A DNA stretch of 64,000 nt from Gaiellasilicea sp963806955. GTDB lineage: Bacteria > Actinomycetota > Thermoleophilia > Gaiellales > Gaiellaceae. A model generated the notes under the pieces. That model saw only the letters and a program-made list of their open reading frames with translations, searched no databases and had not been told where the DNA came from. A program made the position numbers and the translations under genes. Positions 25,112-36,413 of the stretch are shown here, piece by piece. The stretch lies in the NCBI GenBank assembly GCA_963806955.1, contig CAWDZG010000001.1, positions 1 to 64,000 on the forward strand, written 5' to 3'. Position 1 is the first letter of the stretch. Each line of letters begins with the position of its first letter.

Positions 25112-27148
25112 ATGGATTTCTTCAATGACCACGCTGTTGCGTTCGCGCTCGTCTGCGCGGGCGTCGCGGTCGGATTCGGGCTCTACTTCACCGCGTGGCT
25201 GCTGCGCCAGCCTGCGGGAAGCGAGCGGATGCAGGAGATCGCGCGCGCGATCCAGGAGGGCGCCGCCGCCTACCTGCGCAGGCAATACATCACGATCGCG
25301 GGCGTCGCCGTGGTGCCGTTCCTCGTGATCGGGCTCTACGGCAAGCTCGGCTGGGGGCCGGCGATCGGCTTCGCGGTCGGCGCGATCCTCTCCGCTGCGG
25401 CGGGGTTCATCGGCATGAACGTCGCCGTGCGCTCGAACGTCCGCACCGCCGAGGCGGCCAAGAGCGGCCTGCGCCCCGCATTCGACGTCGCCTTCAAGGC
25501 CGGCTCGGTCGCGGGACTGCTCGTCGTCGGTCTCGGACTCCTGGGCGTCGCGGGCTACTACGGGATCCTCACCGTCATCCTCGACAACAGCCAGGAATCG
25601 GCGATCGACGACCTGATCGGCCTCGCCTTCGGCGGCTCGTTGATCTCGGTGTTCGCCCGCCTCGGCGGCGGCATCTTCACGAAGGCGGCCGATGTCGGTG
25701 CCGACCTCGTCGGCAAGATCGAGGCCGGGATCCCGGAGGACGACCCGCGCAACCCGGCCGTGATCGCCGACAACGTCGGCGACAACGTCGGCGACTGCGC
25801 CGGCATGGCGGCCGACCTGTTCGAGACCTACGCGGTCACCGCGGTCGCGGTGATGCTGCTGGGGACGGCATTCCCGCTCGGGAACCTGCCCCTCTACCCG
25901 CTCGCGCTCGGCGGCGTCTCGATCCTGGCCTCCGTGATCGGCATCTACTTCGCCCGGATCGGCAAGGGCGGCTCGATCATCAACGCGCTCTACAAGAGCG
26001 TCATGGTCGCCACCGTGCTCTCGGCGATCGGCTTCATCCCCGTCACGATGGCGTTCGACGACGGCCGGTTCAGCTTCGGCGAGCTCTACGGCTCCGCGCT
26101 CGTCGGGCTCGGGATCACCTTCTCGCTCGTCGCGATCACGGAGTTCTACACCGGCTCCCGCTGGAACCCGGTCAAGTCGATCGCGAAGGCGTCGCAGACC
26201 GGGCACGCCACGAACATCATCGAGGGCCTCGCCGTCGGCATGCGCGCGACCGCAGCCCCGGTGATCGTGATCGCAGCCGGCATCATCGCGGCGTTCGAGA
26301 TCGCCGGCCTCTACGGAATCGGCGTGGCCGTGATGGCCCAGCTCTCGATGTGCGGCCTGATCGTCGCGCTCGACGCGTTCGGGCCCGTGACCGACAACGC
26401 CGGCGGGATCGCGGAGATGGCCGGGCTCGACGAGTCCGTCCGCGCGATCACCGACCCGCTCGACGCGGTCGGCAACACGACGAAGGCGGTCACGAAGGGC
26501 TACGCGATCGGCTCCGCCGGTCTCGCCGCGCTCGTGCTCTTCGACGAGTACACGCGAGGCCTCGACGAGGCGGGCCTGAACACGGCGTTCGCCCTCGGCG
26601 ACCCGTACGTGATCGCCGGGCTCTTCATCGGCGGGATGATGCCGTTCCTCTTCGCGGCCCTCGCGATGACGGCCGTCGGCCGCGTCGGCGGCGAGGTCGT
26701 CCTCGAGGTGCGGCGGCAGTTCAAGGAGATGCCCGGGATCATGGAGGGCACCCAGCGTCCCGACTACAGCCGCGCGGTCGACATCGTCGCGAAGTCGGCG
26801 ATCAACAAGATGATGCTGCCGGCGCTGATCCCGGTCGCGATCCCGATCATCGTCGGGATCATCAAGCCGGAGATGCTCGGCGGGCTCCTGATCGGCACGA
26901 TCGTCACGGGCCTGTTCCTCGCGATCGCGATGACCTCGGGCGGGGGCGCCTGGGACAACGCGAAGAAGCTGATCGAGGACGGTCTCTACGGCGGCAAGGG
27001 CTCGGAGGCGCACGCGGCGTCGGTCACCGGCGACACCGTCGGCGACCCCTACAAGGACACCGCAGGCCCCGCGATCAACCCGATGATCAAGATCGCCAAC
27101 ATCGTCGCGATCCTGATCATCCCGCTGCTCGTTTCGATCCACGGCTAG
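25112..27148 (+). CDS. hppA: Membrane-bound proton-pumping pyrophosphatase, K+-independent type
   Basis: This 678-residue protein with about 16 membrane helices couples pyrophosphate hydrolysis to ion pumping. The substrate-binding loop GGGIFTKAADVGADLVGKIE is near residue 185, followed by NPAVIADNVGDNVGDCAGMA; a second acidic site is near GDTVGDPYKDTAGPAINP. The sequence GNTTKAVTKGYAIGSA near residue 455 carries Lys where K+-dependent enzymes have Ala, which marks the K+-independent H+-pumping subfamily. ATG is preceded by GGAGG at 4 nt spacing; a TTG one codon upstream is less likely. A strong terminator follows. Confidence 0.96.
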   Translation: MDFFNDHAVAFALVCAGVAVGFGLYFTAWLLRQPAGSERMQEIARAIQEGAAAYLRRQYITIAGVAVVPFLVIGLYGKLGWGPAIGFAVGAILSAAAGFIGMNVAVRSNVRTAEAAKSGLRPAFDVAFKAGSVAGLLVVGLGLLGVAGYYGILTVILDNSQESAIDDLIGLAFGGSLISVFARLGGGIFTKAADVGADLVGKIEAGIPEDDPRNPAVIADNVGDNVGDCAGMAADLFETYAVTAVAVMLLGTAFPLGNLPLYPLALGGVSILASVIGIYFARIGKGGSIINALYKSVMVATVLSAIGFIPVTMAFDDGRFSFGELYGSALVGLGITFSLVAITEFYTGSRWNPVKSIAKASQTGHATNIIEGLAVGMRATAAPVIVIAAGIIAAFEIAGLYGIGVAVMAQLSMCGLIVALDAFGPVTDNAGGIAEMAGLDESVRAITDPLDAVGNTTKAVTKGYAIGSAGLAALVLFDEYTRGLDEAGLNTAFALGDPYVIAGLFIGGMMPFLFAALAMTAVGRVGGEVVLEVRRQFKEMPGIMEGTQRPDYSRAVDIVAKSAINKMMLPALIPVAIPIIVGIIKPEMLGGLLIGTIVTGLFLAIAMTSGGGAWDNAKKLIEDGLYGGKGSEAHAASVTGDTVGDPYKDTAGPAINPMIKIANIVAILIIPLLVSIHG

Positions 27149-27168
27149 CAAAGACGCTCTGTAACTGA

Positions 27169-27200
27169 GAGAGAGGCCGGAGGAGACTCCGGCCTCTCTC
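27169..27200 (+). terminator. Rho-independent terminator after hppA
   Basis: GAGAGAGGCCGGAG and CTCCGGCCTCTCTC form a perfect 14-bp stem with a GAGA tetraloop, followed by GTTT. Confidence 0.85.
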
Positions 27201-27242
27201 GTTTGCAAGCACGAAAACGTTGTTTCTTCGCTGCGAGGGGCG

Positions 27243-27306
27243 TACGATCGGCCGGTTTGGCGCGACGGTCGCCACCCGGGCGGCGGTCAACACTCCAGGG
27301 GAGAGA
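27243..27306 (+). promoter_or_regulatory. Subtilase 3 promoter and leader
   Basis: TACGAT (27243-27248) is followed by a 63-nt leader ending in CAGGGGAGAGA (27296-27306), a strong ribosome binding site 5 nt before the ATG. The same -10 and the identical 11-mer precede subtilases 4 and 5. Confidence 0.65.
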
Positions 27307-27311
27307 GACAC

Positions 27312-29987
27312 ATGGGACCGATTCCTGCGCGCGTGGCGCGCACACTGGGACTTCTGGCGACCGCGGCGATCCTCGCCGTACCGGTCGCGCTCGCGGGCGA
27401 CGGACCCGCGACCGAGGTGGGCACCGTTGCCGCCCGGGACACGTCGGGCGCACTCGTCAACGAGTCCTCGCATCTGTACTTCCTCGAGTTCTCCGGCTCG
27501 AAGGCGGACTTCACCGGCCAGGCGAAGACAGCCGGCCTCAAGTACACCGAGCGCTTCTCGTACGGGAGGCTCTTCAACGGCATCTCGGTCAAGCTCGCCC
27601 CCGGCGAGCGGGGCAAGCTCGGCGGCTTCGGCAGCGTCAAGGCGGTCTGGCCGGTGCACGAGGTGCGGCTGGCTCCGACCTCGATGCCCGAGCTCGCGAC
27701 CGCGGTCGCGCAGACCGGCGCCGATCTCGCGAACGCGGCCGGTTACACCGGCGCGGGCGTGAAGGTGGCGGTCATGGACACGGGCATCGACTACAACCAT
27801 CCCGACCTCGGTGGTAGCGGCGTCGACACCGACCCGCTCTCGAACGACGGCGTCTTCGACGGCGACTTCCCGGGCAGCCGCGTGATCGCGGGCTGGGACT
27901 TCGTCGGCGACTCGTACGACGCCAGCGAGTTCACCTCGACCGGCGCGCCGAACCCGGCGTACAACCCGGTGCCGTCGCCGGATCCGGATCCGGACGACTG
28001 CCACAGCCACGGCACGCACGTGTCCGGCATCGTCGGTGCCAAGGCCGCCTCGGCAGGTGGAGTCACCGGTGTCGCCCCGGGCGTGAAGTTCGGCGCCTAC
28101 CGCGTCTTCGGCTGCGGCGGCTCGACGACCGACGACGTGATGCTGGCCGCGATGGAGCGGGCGCTGGCCGACGGCATGGACGTGCTCAACATGTCGATCG
28201 GCGACGCCTTCAACAACTGGCCGCAGTCGCCGACCTCACGCGGTTCCGACGCGCTCGTCGACGCCGGCATGGTCGTCGTCGCCTCGATCGGCAACAGCGG
28301 CGCGGACGGCCTCTACTCGGCCGGCGCTCCCGGTGTCGGCAACAACGTGATCGGTACGGCGTCGTACGACAACAGCCATGTCGCGCTGTCCACGTTCCGG
28401 ATCACCCCGGACGGCATGCAGATCGGCTATGCGAACGCCACCGGTGCGCCGGCTGCACCGACGTCGGGCAGCCTCCCGATGGCGCGGACAGGCACGCCGA
28501 CGACGGCGAACGACGGCTGCGACCCGCTCGCGCCCGGCAGCATGACCGGCAAGGCCGTTCTCATCCGCCGAGGCACGTGCACGTTCTATACGAAGGCATT
28601 CAACGCCCAGGCAGCGGGTGCCGCGGCGGTCGTGCTCTACAACAACGCGGCCGGCCGCTTTAGCCCGACCGTGGCCGGGACGCCCCCGATCACGATCCCG
28701 ACGGTCGCGATCTCGGACACGGAAGGTGTGCTGATCAACAACCGTCTCGCAGCCGGCCCGGTCGACATGACCTGGACCAGCGACAACGGCACGTTCCTCA
28801 ACCCGACCGGCGGGCTGATCTCGTCGTTCAGCTCGTACGGGATGACGGCCGACCTCCAGCTGAAGCCGGACATCGGAGCGCCGGGCGGGCTGATCCGCTC
28901 GACGTATCCGCTCGACAAGGGCTCGTACGCCACGATCAGCGGCACGTCGATGGCCTCGCCCCACGTCGCGGGTGCCGCGGCGCTGCTCAAGCAGGCGCGG
29001 CCGACCCTGGCGGCCTCGAAGTTCCGGGCGATCCTGCAGAACAGCGCGGATCCGAAGAACTGGTCCGGCAGTCCCGGGCTCGGCTTGCTCGACTTCGTGC
29101 ACCGGCAGGGAGCCGGCATGGTCGACGTCGACGACGCGATCCTGTCGACGACGACCGTCACGCCCGGCAAGCTCTCGTTCGGCGAGGGCAGCGGTGGCGC
29201 GGCGACGCTCGCGATCGCCAACGCGGGCTCGTCCGCCGAGACGTATGCGCTGTCGCACGTGGCGGCGGTCGCAAGCGGCCCCTCGAGCAACCCCGCGAAC
29301 ATCTCACCGTTTGCGTTCAGCGTGTTCGGTGGGGCACAGACGGCCACGTTCAGCTCGGGTAGCGTCAACGTCCCAGCAGGTGGCACCGGCTCGGTCGACG
29401 TGTCGATCGCTGTCACGCCCGGTGGGCTGCCGAACCAGGCGCAGTACGGCGGCTACATCGTGCTGACCCGGCAGAGCGACGGCCAGGTCTTCCGCGTGCC
29501 GTACGCGGGCCTGCTGGGCGACTACCAGTCGATCGTGGCGATGCCGACTCGGGGCGCGTTCCCGACGCTCGGCAAGGAGGTCGCGATCAACTCGTTCGCG
29601 ATCGCAGCGCCCACCGAGGTGTGGACGCTGCAGAGCATGGACGAGATCCCGAACGTGCTGCTCCACTTCGACCATCAGGTGCGGCGGCTGGAGATGGAGG
29701 TCGTGAACGCCGCGACCGGTGCCAGGTTGCACCCGGTCTTCTCGAACGTGTACGAGCAGGACTATCTGTCGCGGAATCAGACCGCGAGCGGGTTCTTCGC
29801 GTACCCGTGGGAGGGCGGTCGGCTTCACTCGAACGGGCAGGGCTCGAAGGCGGGGCTCGCCTGGAAGACGGTGCCGGACGGCACGTACAAGCTGAACGTC
29901 CGCGCGCTGAAGGCGCTCGGCGACGCTGCGAATCCCGCGCACTGGGAGACGTGGACATCGCCGGCGATCACGATCGACCGGCCCTAG
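27312..29987 (+). CDS. Secreted S8 subtilase 3 with PA domain
   Basis: This 891-residue protein has a signal peptide (LLATAAILAVPVALAGDG), an I9-like propeptide with FSYGRLFNGISVKL, and the catalytic triad: Asp in VAVMDTGIDYNHPDL near residue 157, His in CHSHGTHVSGIVGAKA near 234 and Ser in ISGTSMASPHVAGAAALL near 548. A PA domain (residues about 380-470, RRGTCTFYTKAFNAQAAGA) sits between His and Ser. The C-terminal 300 residues are beta-sandwich-like. No sortase motif is seen, so it is probably released. It is the first of three consecutive large subtilases with separate promoters and terminators. Confidence 0.93.
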   Translation: MGPIPARVARTLGLLATAAILAVPVALAGDGPATEVGTVAARDTSGALVNESSHLYFLEFSGSKADFTGQAKTAGLKYTERFSYGRLFNGISVKLAPGERGKLGGFGSVKAVWPVHEVRLAPTSMPELATAVAQTGADLANAAGYTGAGVKVAVMDTGIDYNHPDLGGSGVDTDPLSNDGVFDGDFPGSRVIAGWDFVGDSYDASEFTSTGAPNPAYNPVPSPDPDPDDCHSHGTHVSGIVGAKAASAGGVTGVAPGVKFGAYRVFGCGGSTTDDVMLAAMERALADGMDVLNMSIGDAFNNWPQSPTSRGSDALVDAGMVVVASIGNSGADGLYSAGAPGVGNNVIGTASYDNSHVALSTFRITPDGMQIGYANATGAPAAPTSGSLPMARTGTPTTANDGCDPLAPGSMTGKAVLIRRGTCTFYTKAFNAQAAGAAAVVLYNNAAGRFSPTVAGTPPITIPTVAISDTEGVLINNRLAAGPVDMTWTSDNGTFLNPTGGLISSFSSYGMTADLQLKPDIGAPGGLIRSTYPLDKGSYATISGTSMASPHVAGAAALLKQARPTLAASKFRAILQNSADPKNWSGSPGLGLLDFVHRQGAGMVDVDDAILSTTTVTPGKLSFGEGSGGAATLAIANAGSSAETYALSHVAAVASGPSSNPANISPFAFSVFGGAQTATFSSGSVNVPAGGTGSVDVSIAVTPGGLPNQAQYGGYIVLTRQSDGQVFRVPYAGLLGDYQSIVAMPTRGAFPTLGKEVAINSFAIAAPTEVWTLQSMDEIPNVLLHFDHQVRRLEMEVVNAATGARLHPVFSNVYEQDYLSRNQTASGFFAYPWEGGRLHSNGQGSKAGLAWKTVPDGTYKLNVRALKALGDAANPAHWETWTSPAITIDRP

Positions 29988-30007
29988 CGGGCCGGGTCGC
30001 GGAGGGA

Positions 30008-30037
30008 GGTTGGGGCCGGCGCAAGCCGGCCCCAACC
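30008..30037 (+). terminator. Terminator after subtilase 3
   Basis: GGTTGGGGCCGGC and GCCGGCCCCAACC form a perfect 13-bp stem with a GCAA tetraloop, followed by GTTCC. Confidence 0.75.
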
Positions 30038-30087
30038 GTTCCGGACGCTCTCCCCAAGAGGCAGTTGATTGCGCAGTCAATCGGGGC

Positions 30088-30156
30088 TACGATCCGACAA
30101 AACTCAGGCAGGCGCCGCGCGTCTGTGCGGCTGGGGTATTCCAACCAGGGGAGAGA
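30088..30156 (+). promoter_or_regulatory. Subtilase 4 promoter and leader
   Basis: TACGAT (30088-30093) and CAGGGGAGAGA (30146-30156) repeat the arrangement of subtilase 3, with a leader of about 65 nt. The rest of the leader differs. Confidence 0.65.
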
Positions 30157-30163
30157 CATAGAT

Positions 30164-33100
30164 ATGAACGCGGTAACTCGAAGGCAGCGGCGCGTGTTCG
30201 CGCTCGTGGCCCTGCTCAGCCTTTCGGCGCTGACGCTCGCGGCCGGAGGCTCGGCTGCGAAGTCGCCCGAGGGCGCGGGGACAGCAGGGCTGATCACGCC
30301 CGTCTGGACACCGCTCGGAATCGGCGACGGGACGACGACCGTCGTCGTCGAGCTTTCCGGCGATCCGGTCACGGTTGTCGAAGACAACTCCGGGCGCAAG
30401 CTCTCGAAGAGTGAGAAGCAGGCGCTCAAGCAGCAGCTGAAGATGAAGCAGGACGACCTGCGCGGCGCCATCCAGCAGGCCGGCGGCGAGGTGCTCGCCG
30501 ACTACCAGTCCGCGTACAACGGCATCAAGGTGCGGATCGACCGGCGGAATGCGGACAAGCTGACGAGCCTTCCGGGCGTCGTCGCCGTGCGCCCGCTGCA
30601 GCTGATGACGCCCGACAACGTCCGCGGCGTGCCGCTGATCGGCACCCCGGCGGTGTGGGACGGCCTCTTCGGCCTCCACGGCGAGAACATCAAGGTCGCC
30701 GTGATCGACACCGGCATCGACTACACGCACGCGAACTTCGGCGGCCCCGGCACGACGGCCGCCTTCAACACGGCTGACGCATCCGACACGCTGCCCGCCA
30801 ACGCCTCGCTCTTCGGCCCGGCTGCGCCGCGCGTCAAGGGCGGGATCGACCTGGTCGGCGACGACTACAACGCCGATCCGAGCGATCCGGCATATCAGCC
30901 GGTGCCGCATCCCGATCCGAATCCGCTCGACTGCAACGGGCACGGCTCGCACGTCGCCGGCTCGGCCGCTGGCTCGGGCGTGCTTGCGAACGGCTCCACG
31001 TACGCGGGCTCCTACAACGGGTCGACGATCTCGTCCAACTCGTGGACGATCGGCCCGGGCGTCGCGCCGAAGGCCGACATCTACGGGATCCGGGTCTTCG
31101 GCTGCGGAGGCTCCACGGACGTCACGGTCGACGCGATCGAATGGGCCGTCGAGAACGAGATGGACGTGATCAACATGTCTCTCGGCTCCGCGTTTGGCAC
31201 GAACGACGACCCGTCCGCGGTCGCCTCGACGAACGCGGCCAAGTCAGGCGTGATCGTCGTGACCTCGGCCGGCAACAGTGGCCCGAACCAGTACATCACC
31301 GGCTCGCCCGGGACCGCGTCGGGCGCGATCGCGACCGCGGCCAACGATCCGACCGAGAGCTTCCCCGGCGTCATCATCGCCGCAGGCAGCCTCTCGATTC
31401 CGGCGATCAACGCCAACGAGCACGAGTTCGTAGGCCCGCTCAGCGGCTCGCTCAAGATCATCAAGGACGACCCCGCCACCGGCGTGAACGAGGCCGAGGG
31501 TTGCTCGGTCGCGGCCTTCGGAACGCTCGCCCCGGGCACGATCGCGGTCGTGAACCGCGGCACGTGCGCGCGGGTCGCGAAGGCGATCTTCGGCCAGCAG
31601 GCCGGCGCGATCGCGGTCGTGATGGTCAACAACGCAACGTCGTTCCCGCCGCTCGAGGGCAAGATCACCTCGAACCCTGACGACGGCACGCCGTACACGG
31701 TCACGATCCCGTTCCTCGGCGTCAAGGGCGACAGCTCGTTCTCGTCCTCGACCGACGGCGGCAAGCTGCGCCTCCAGCCGGACGGGACGGCCACCACACT
31801 GACGCCCACGGCGCTCACGAACCCGGCCTTCAAGGCGTTCGCGAGTTTCTCGTCGGGCGGCCCGCGTAGCGGCGACAGCGCCCTCAAGCCGGACATCACG
31901 GCGCCGGGCGTCTCGATCGTCTCGACCGGCGTCGGCACGGGCAACGGCCCGGCCACGATCTCCGGCACCTCGATGGCCTCGCCGCACGCGGCGGGCGTCG
32001 CGGCGCTGACGCGGCAGGCGCACCCGAAGTGGAAGGTCGCGGACATCAAGGCCGCGATCGTCAACACGGGCGACCCCGCGCAGGTGACCGACTACCGCAC
32101 GAGCCGCGGCGGCACCGGGCTGATCCAGCCCGCCAAGTCGACGCTCACGCAGGTCGTCGCCAAGGCGAAGGGCGAGAAGTTCGCCGTCGCGGTCAACTTC
32201 GGCTTCGAGGAGCTGAAGGGCGACTTCTCGAAGTCAGGGAAGATCGAGCTGCGCAACCACGGCTCGTCTGACGCGACGTTCAACATCGCCCAGGCGAACG
32301 CGTCCGGCTCGCCGCACACGCTCGGCCTCGGGCAGAGCTCCGTGACGGTGCCGGCCGGTGGTAAGACCGACGTGGAAGTGACGCTCGCCGTCCCGGCCGC
32401 CACGGCCGGTGCGTCGAACGGCTCCGGCCTCTCCTTCCAGGAGGTCGCCGGGCTGGTCGCGTTCACGCCGGCGTCCGCATCCGACAACAGCGGCGTCACC
32501 CTGCGGGTGCCGTACTACCTGGTGCCGCGGGCGCTGTCCGACATCGACACCGACCTCGGCAAGCTGAAGAAGGGCGCGACCTCGACGACCGCCACGATCA
32601 CGAACAAGAAGGGCATGATCGCCGGCGACGCCGACTTCTACGCCTGGGGCCTCGAGGACGGGAAGGACAAGGGCAAGGTGTCGAATGACGTTCGCGCGAT
32701 CGGTGTCCAGTCGTTCCCGTGGACGGCGACCACGCAGTTCATCGGCTTCGCCGTGAACACGTACGACCGCTGGTCGAACGCCTCCACGAACGAGTTCGAC
32801 ATCTACGTGGACGTCGACAACGACGGCACCGACGACTACATCGTCGTCGGCGTCGACCAGGGGGCCGTCCAGACCGGCTCCTTCAACGGCCGGATGGCTG
32901 AGCTTCGTGTTCAGCACGCGGAGCGGCGGTGCAACGGCGAACTTCTTCGCCCAGGCGCCGACCGACAGCTCGTCGGCGGGGATCTTCATCCTCTCCAGCC
33001 AGCTGTGCCGCACGGGCGAGCCGTGCCTGAGTGCCGCCAACCCGCGCTTCACCTACCACGCGATCAGCTTCGATCTCGCGAACGGTGGCGTGGACGTCGT

Positions 33101-33309
33101 CGACGGCTCGGCGAAGTTCAATGCCTGGACGAACGCCGTCTCGACCGGCGGCTTCCAGACGGTCGCCCCCGGTGGCTCGGCCACCGAGACGATCGCGATC
33201 AACGAGGCGGAGTGGGCGCAAGACGCCCGCGCTCGGCCTGATGGTGCTGTCGCTCGACAACAAGAGCGGCAAGGAAGAGGCCCAGCTGCTGAAGCTGAAG
33301 GTCAAGTAG
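30164..33309 (+). CDS. Secreted S8 subtilase 4 with PA domain (extra bases at 32897 and 33216)
   Basis: The corrected protein has 1047 residues. It has a signal peptide (VFALVALLSLSALTLAAGG), a lysine-rich propeptide (SKSEKQALKQQLKMKQDD), Asp in VAVIDTGIDYTHANF near residue 183, His in CNGHGSHVAGSAAGSG near 260 and Ser in ISGTSMASPHAAGVAALT near 601. A PA domain lies between (CARVAKAIFGQQAGAIAVV). A long C-terminal region carries beta domains. Ala codons written GCTG (32897-32900) and GCGC (33216-33219) break the frame; with both corrected the frame runs to TAG at 33309, ending LLKLKVK. Confidence 0.9.
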
Positions 33310-33328
33310 CACCAGCCAGCACCAATCG

Positions 33329-33362
33329 GACGAGGGGCCGGCGGAGACGCCGGCCCCTCGTC
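33329..33362 (+). terminator. Terminator after subtilase 4
   Basis: GACGAGGGGCCGGCG and CGCCGGCCCCTCGTC form a perfect 15-bp stem with a GAGA tetraloop, followed by GTTT. Confidence 0.85.
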
Positions 33363-33397
33363 GTTTCCCGGCCCTTGCGGCTTCGCCGAATCGCCAC

Positions 33398-33462
33398 TAC
33401 GATCAGCGCCTCGAAGGGGAAGGGTCGTCGTCTGCGGCGACCGACTAATTACAGGGGAGAGA
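33398..33462 (+). promoter_or_regulatory. Subtilase 5 promoter and leader
   Basis: TACGAT (33398-33403) and CAGGGGAGAGA (33452-33462) again match subtilases 3 and 4, with a leader of about 60 nt. Confidence 0.65.
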
Positions 33463-33467
33463 CACTG

Positions 33468-36389
33468 ATGCGATTTCGCTCGTTGAGCGCGCTCGGCGCG
33501 TTCGCGGTACTTGCAGCTCTGCTCTCGGTGGCGGCTGCTTCGGGTGCCGGGGGCACCACGAAGTCGACGTACATCGTCCAGATGCTGGCTGAGCCGGCCG
33601 TCGCCTACACAGGCGGCGTGGCCGGGATTCCGGCGACCAAGCCCGCCAAGGGCAAGAAGATCGATCGCGGCGCCGCCGCGGTCCAGGCCTACGTCAACCA
33701 CCTCAAGGGCACGCACGACAAGGCACTTGCCCGGGTCGGCGGCGAGAAGGTCTACGACTACAGCATTACCTACAACGGCTTCGCAGCCGACCTGACCGAG
33801 GGTCAGGCCGACGCGCTGAAGAAGGTGGACGGTGTGCTCGCCGTCACCGAGGACGAGATCCTCAAGCCGGACACCTCGTCCACGCCGAGCTTCCTCGGCC
33901 TCGACAAGCCGGGTGGCCTCTGGTCACAGCTCGGCGGTGTCGGTTCCGCCGGTGAGGACATCATCGTCGGCGTCGTCGACACGGGCATCTGGCCCGAGCA
34001 TCCGAGCTTCTCGGACCGGCTCGGGACCGACAAGACCGGCAAGGCCGACGGGGCGAACAAGTACCCGCACAAGGCCAAGGACTACACCGGCACGTGCGAC
34101 GCAGGCGAGGGCTTCGCGGCCAGCGACTGCAACCGGAAGCTGATCGGTGCCCAGTACTTCTACGAGGGCTTCGGCCTCGGCCAGATCGCCGACCGCGACT
34201 TCCTCTCGCCGCGGGACTACAACGGTCACGGCAGCCACACGGCCTCGACCGCCGGCGGCAACAACGGGATCCCGGCGACCGGTGACGCGGCGGCGCTCGG
34301 GAAGATCAGCGGCATGGCGCCGCGGGCCCGCATCGCGGCGTACAAGGTCTGCTGGGAGGACGCCGGTGACGGCGGTTGCGCCACGTCCGACAGCGTCGCG
34401 GCGATCGACAAGGCCGTGGCGGACGGTGTCGACGTGATCAACTTCTCGATCAGCGGCACGCGCACCGACTTCCTCGCTCCGGTCGAGGTCGCGTTCCTGT
34501 TCGCCGCCGACGCGGGCGTCTTCGTCGCCGCCTCGGCCGGCAACACCGACGGCGCATCGCAGGTCGCACATCCGAGCCCGTGGATCACGACCGTCGCCGC
34601 CAGCACGCACGATCGCGGCGGCGTCGGCACGGTCACGCTCGGCAACGGGGCCGTCTTCACGGGCGCCTCGCTCGCGCCGAACTCCGTCACCGGCTCCCTG
34701 ATCGACTCGGAGACGGCCGGCAACGCACGGTGCGGACGCGGACCCAGGTCCGCCTCTGCTATCCCGGCACGCTCGATCCGGCGAAGGTGACCGGCAAGAT
34801 CGTGCTCTGCGACCGCGGCACGATCGCCAGGACGGACAAGAGCTTCGCCGTTCGCGAGGCAGGCGGTATCGGCATGGTGATGACGAACACGTCGCCGATC
34901 GGGATCAACGCCGATCTGCACTACGTGCCGTCGATCCACCTCGAGAGCACGGACCGCGCGGCCGTCAAGGCGTATGCCGCGACGACGGGCGCGACGGCGA
35001 CGATCTCGAAGGGGCAGATCTCGACCGTGCCGGCTCCGTTCATGGCCGGCTTCTCGTCCGACGGCCCGCTGCTCGCGGGCGGCGGCGACCTGCTCAAGCC
35101 GGACGTCACCGCTCCGGGCGTGGACGTCCTCGCCGCCGTGGCGCCTCCGGGCAACCGCGGCCGGCTGTTCGACCTCTACAGCGGCACGTCGATGTCGAGC
35201 CCGCACGTGGCCGGCCTCGGCGCGGCGCTGAAGAACCTGCACCCCGACTGGTCGCCGATGATGATCAAGTCGGCGCTGATGACCACCGGCTACGACGTCC
35301 CCGGCACCGTGCGCGGGATCTTCGAGTACGGCGGCGGTCATGTCGCTCCGAACAAGGCCGCGGATCCGGGCCTCGTCTTCGACAGCGGCTTCGGCGACTG
35401 GCTCGCCTTCCTGAAGGGCCAGAAGCTGTGCTGCGCGACGTCGGCGTCGATCCCGTCGCTCGACGCGAGTGACCTGAACGTCGCGTCGATCGCGATCGGC
35501 GATCTCGCCGGCTCGCAGACGGTCACCCGCACGGCCAAGAGCGTCGGCTCCGCCTCCGAGACGTACACGTTCTCGGTCAGCGGGCTGACGGGCATCACCG
35601 TGACTCCGTCGGTGGCCTCGTTCACGGCCGCCCCGGGCTCGCAGACGCAGTTCGGCGTCACGTTCCTGCGCACGACCGCACCGATCGGCGTCGTATCAGC
35701 AGGGCTTCATCACGTGGACGGGCGACAAGGGTCACGTTGTCCGGATGCCGGTCGTGATCCGTCCGGTCAACATCGCCGCTCCGGCGGAGGTGACCGGCAC
35801 CGGCGGTCCGATCAACTGGACGGCCAAGCCGGGCTACAACGGGACGCTGAACGCCGTCGTCCGTGGGCCGGTTCCGGCCACGGCGACCACGTTCACGCTC
35901 GCGCAGGATCCCGACGCGACGTTCAACCCGGCCGATCCGACCGGGACGTACAGGAAGGACATCCTCGTTCCGGCGGGGGCGCTCTTCCGGGCCGGGATCT
36001 ACGAGGACGCGATCACGCCCACGGGCACCGATCTCGACCTCTTCGTCTACCTCGGCTCGTCCCTCGTCGGTTCGAGCGCCGACGGCGACTCGAACGAGGA
36101 AGTGACGCTCCGCGTCGGCGCCAGCCCGCTGACGCTGTCCGTGTACGTGCACGGCTGGTCGACGAACGGGCCGTCCGCCCAGGTGACCCTGTTCGACTGG
36201 GCCGCGAACGCGGACACGGGCCTGATGACCGTCTCGCCGGCCTCCACGGCCGTCACGACGGGCAACCCCGTCTCGTACTCGGCGACCTTCACCGGGCTCG
36301 CCGCGGCGACCCGGTACTTCGGGGCCGTCGACTACAACAACGGCACCGCTCGGATCGGCCAGACGTACGTGGCCGTCAAGACCCCCTAG
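33468..36389 (+). CDS. Secreted S8 subtilase 5, cucumisin-like (extra bases at 34725, 34744, 35690)
   Basis: The corrected protein has 972 residues. It has a signal peptide (LGAFAVLAALLSVAAASGAG), an I9 propeptide (STYIVQMLAEPAVAY), Asp in VGVVDTGIWPEHPSF near residue 171, His in GHGSHTASTAGG near 255, a PA domain with RLCYPGTLDPAKVTGKIVLC, and Ser in SGTSMSSPHVAGLGAAL near 575. The C-terminal part resembles the fibronectin-III domain of plant-type subtilases, followed by further beta-rich sequence. Four-base codons GCAC, CCAG and GTCG mark the three breaks; correcting all three gives AGADADPVRLCYPG and GVYQQGFITWTGDKG. Confidence 0.88.
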
Positions 36390-36413
36390 GGTCGCGACCG
36401 GTGTAGGACGACG

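Noticed and set aside
34720..34750. An apparent one-base deletion in subtilase 5, and another in the FAD oxidoreductase near 57300
   Set aside because: Each is better explained by two nearby doubled wobble bases (GCAC plus CCAG; ACGC plus GCGC), which restores sensible protein sequence at both sites.
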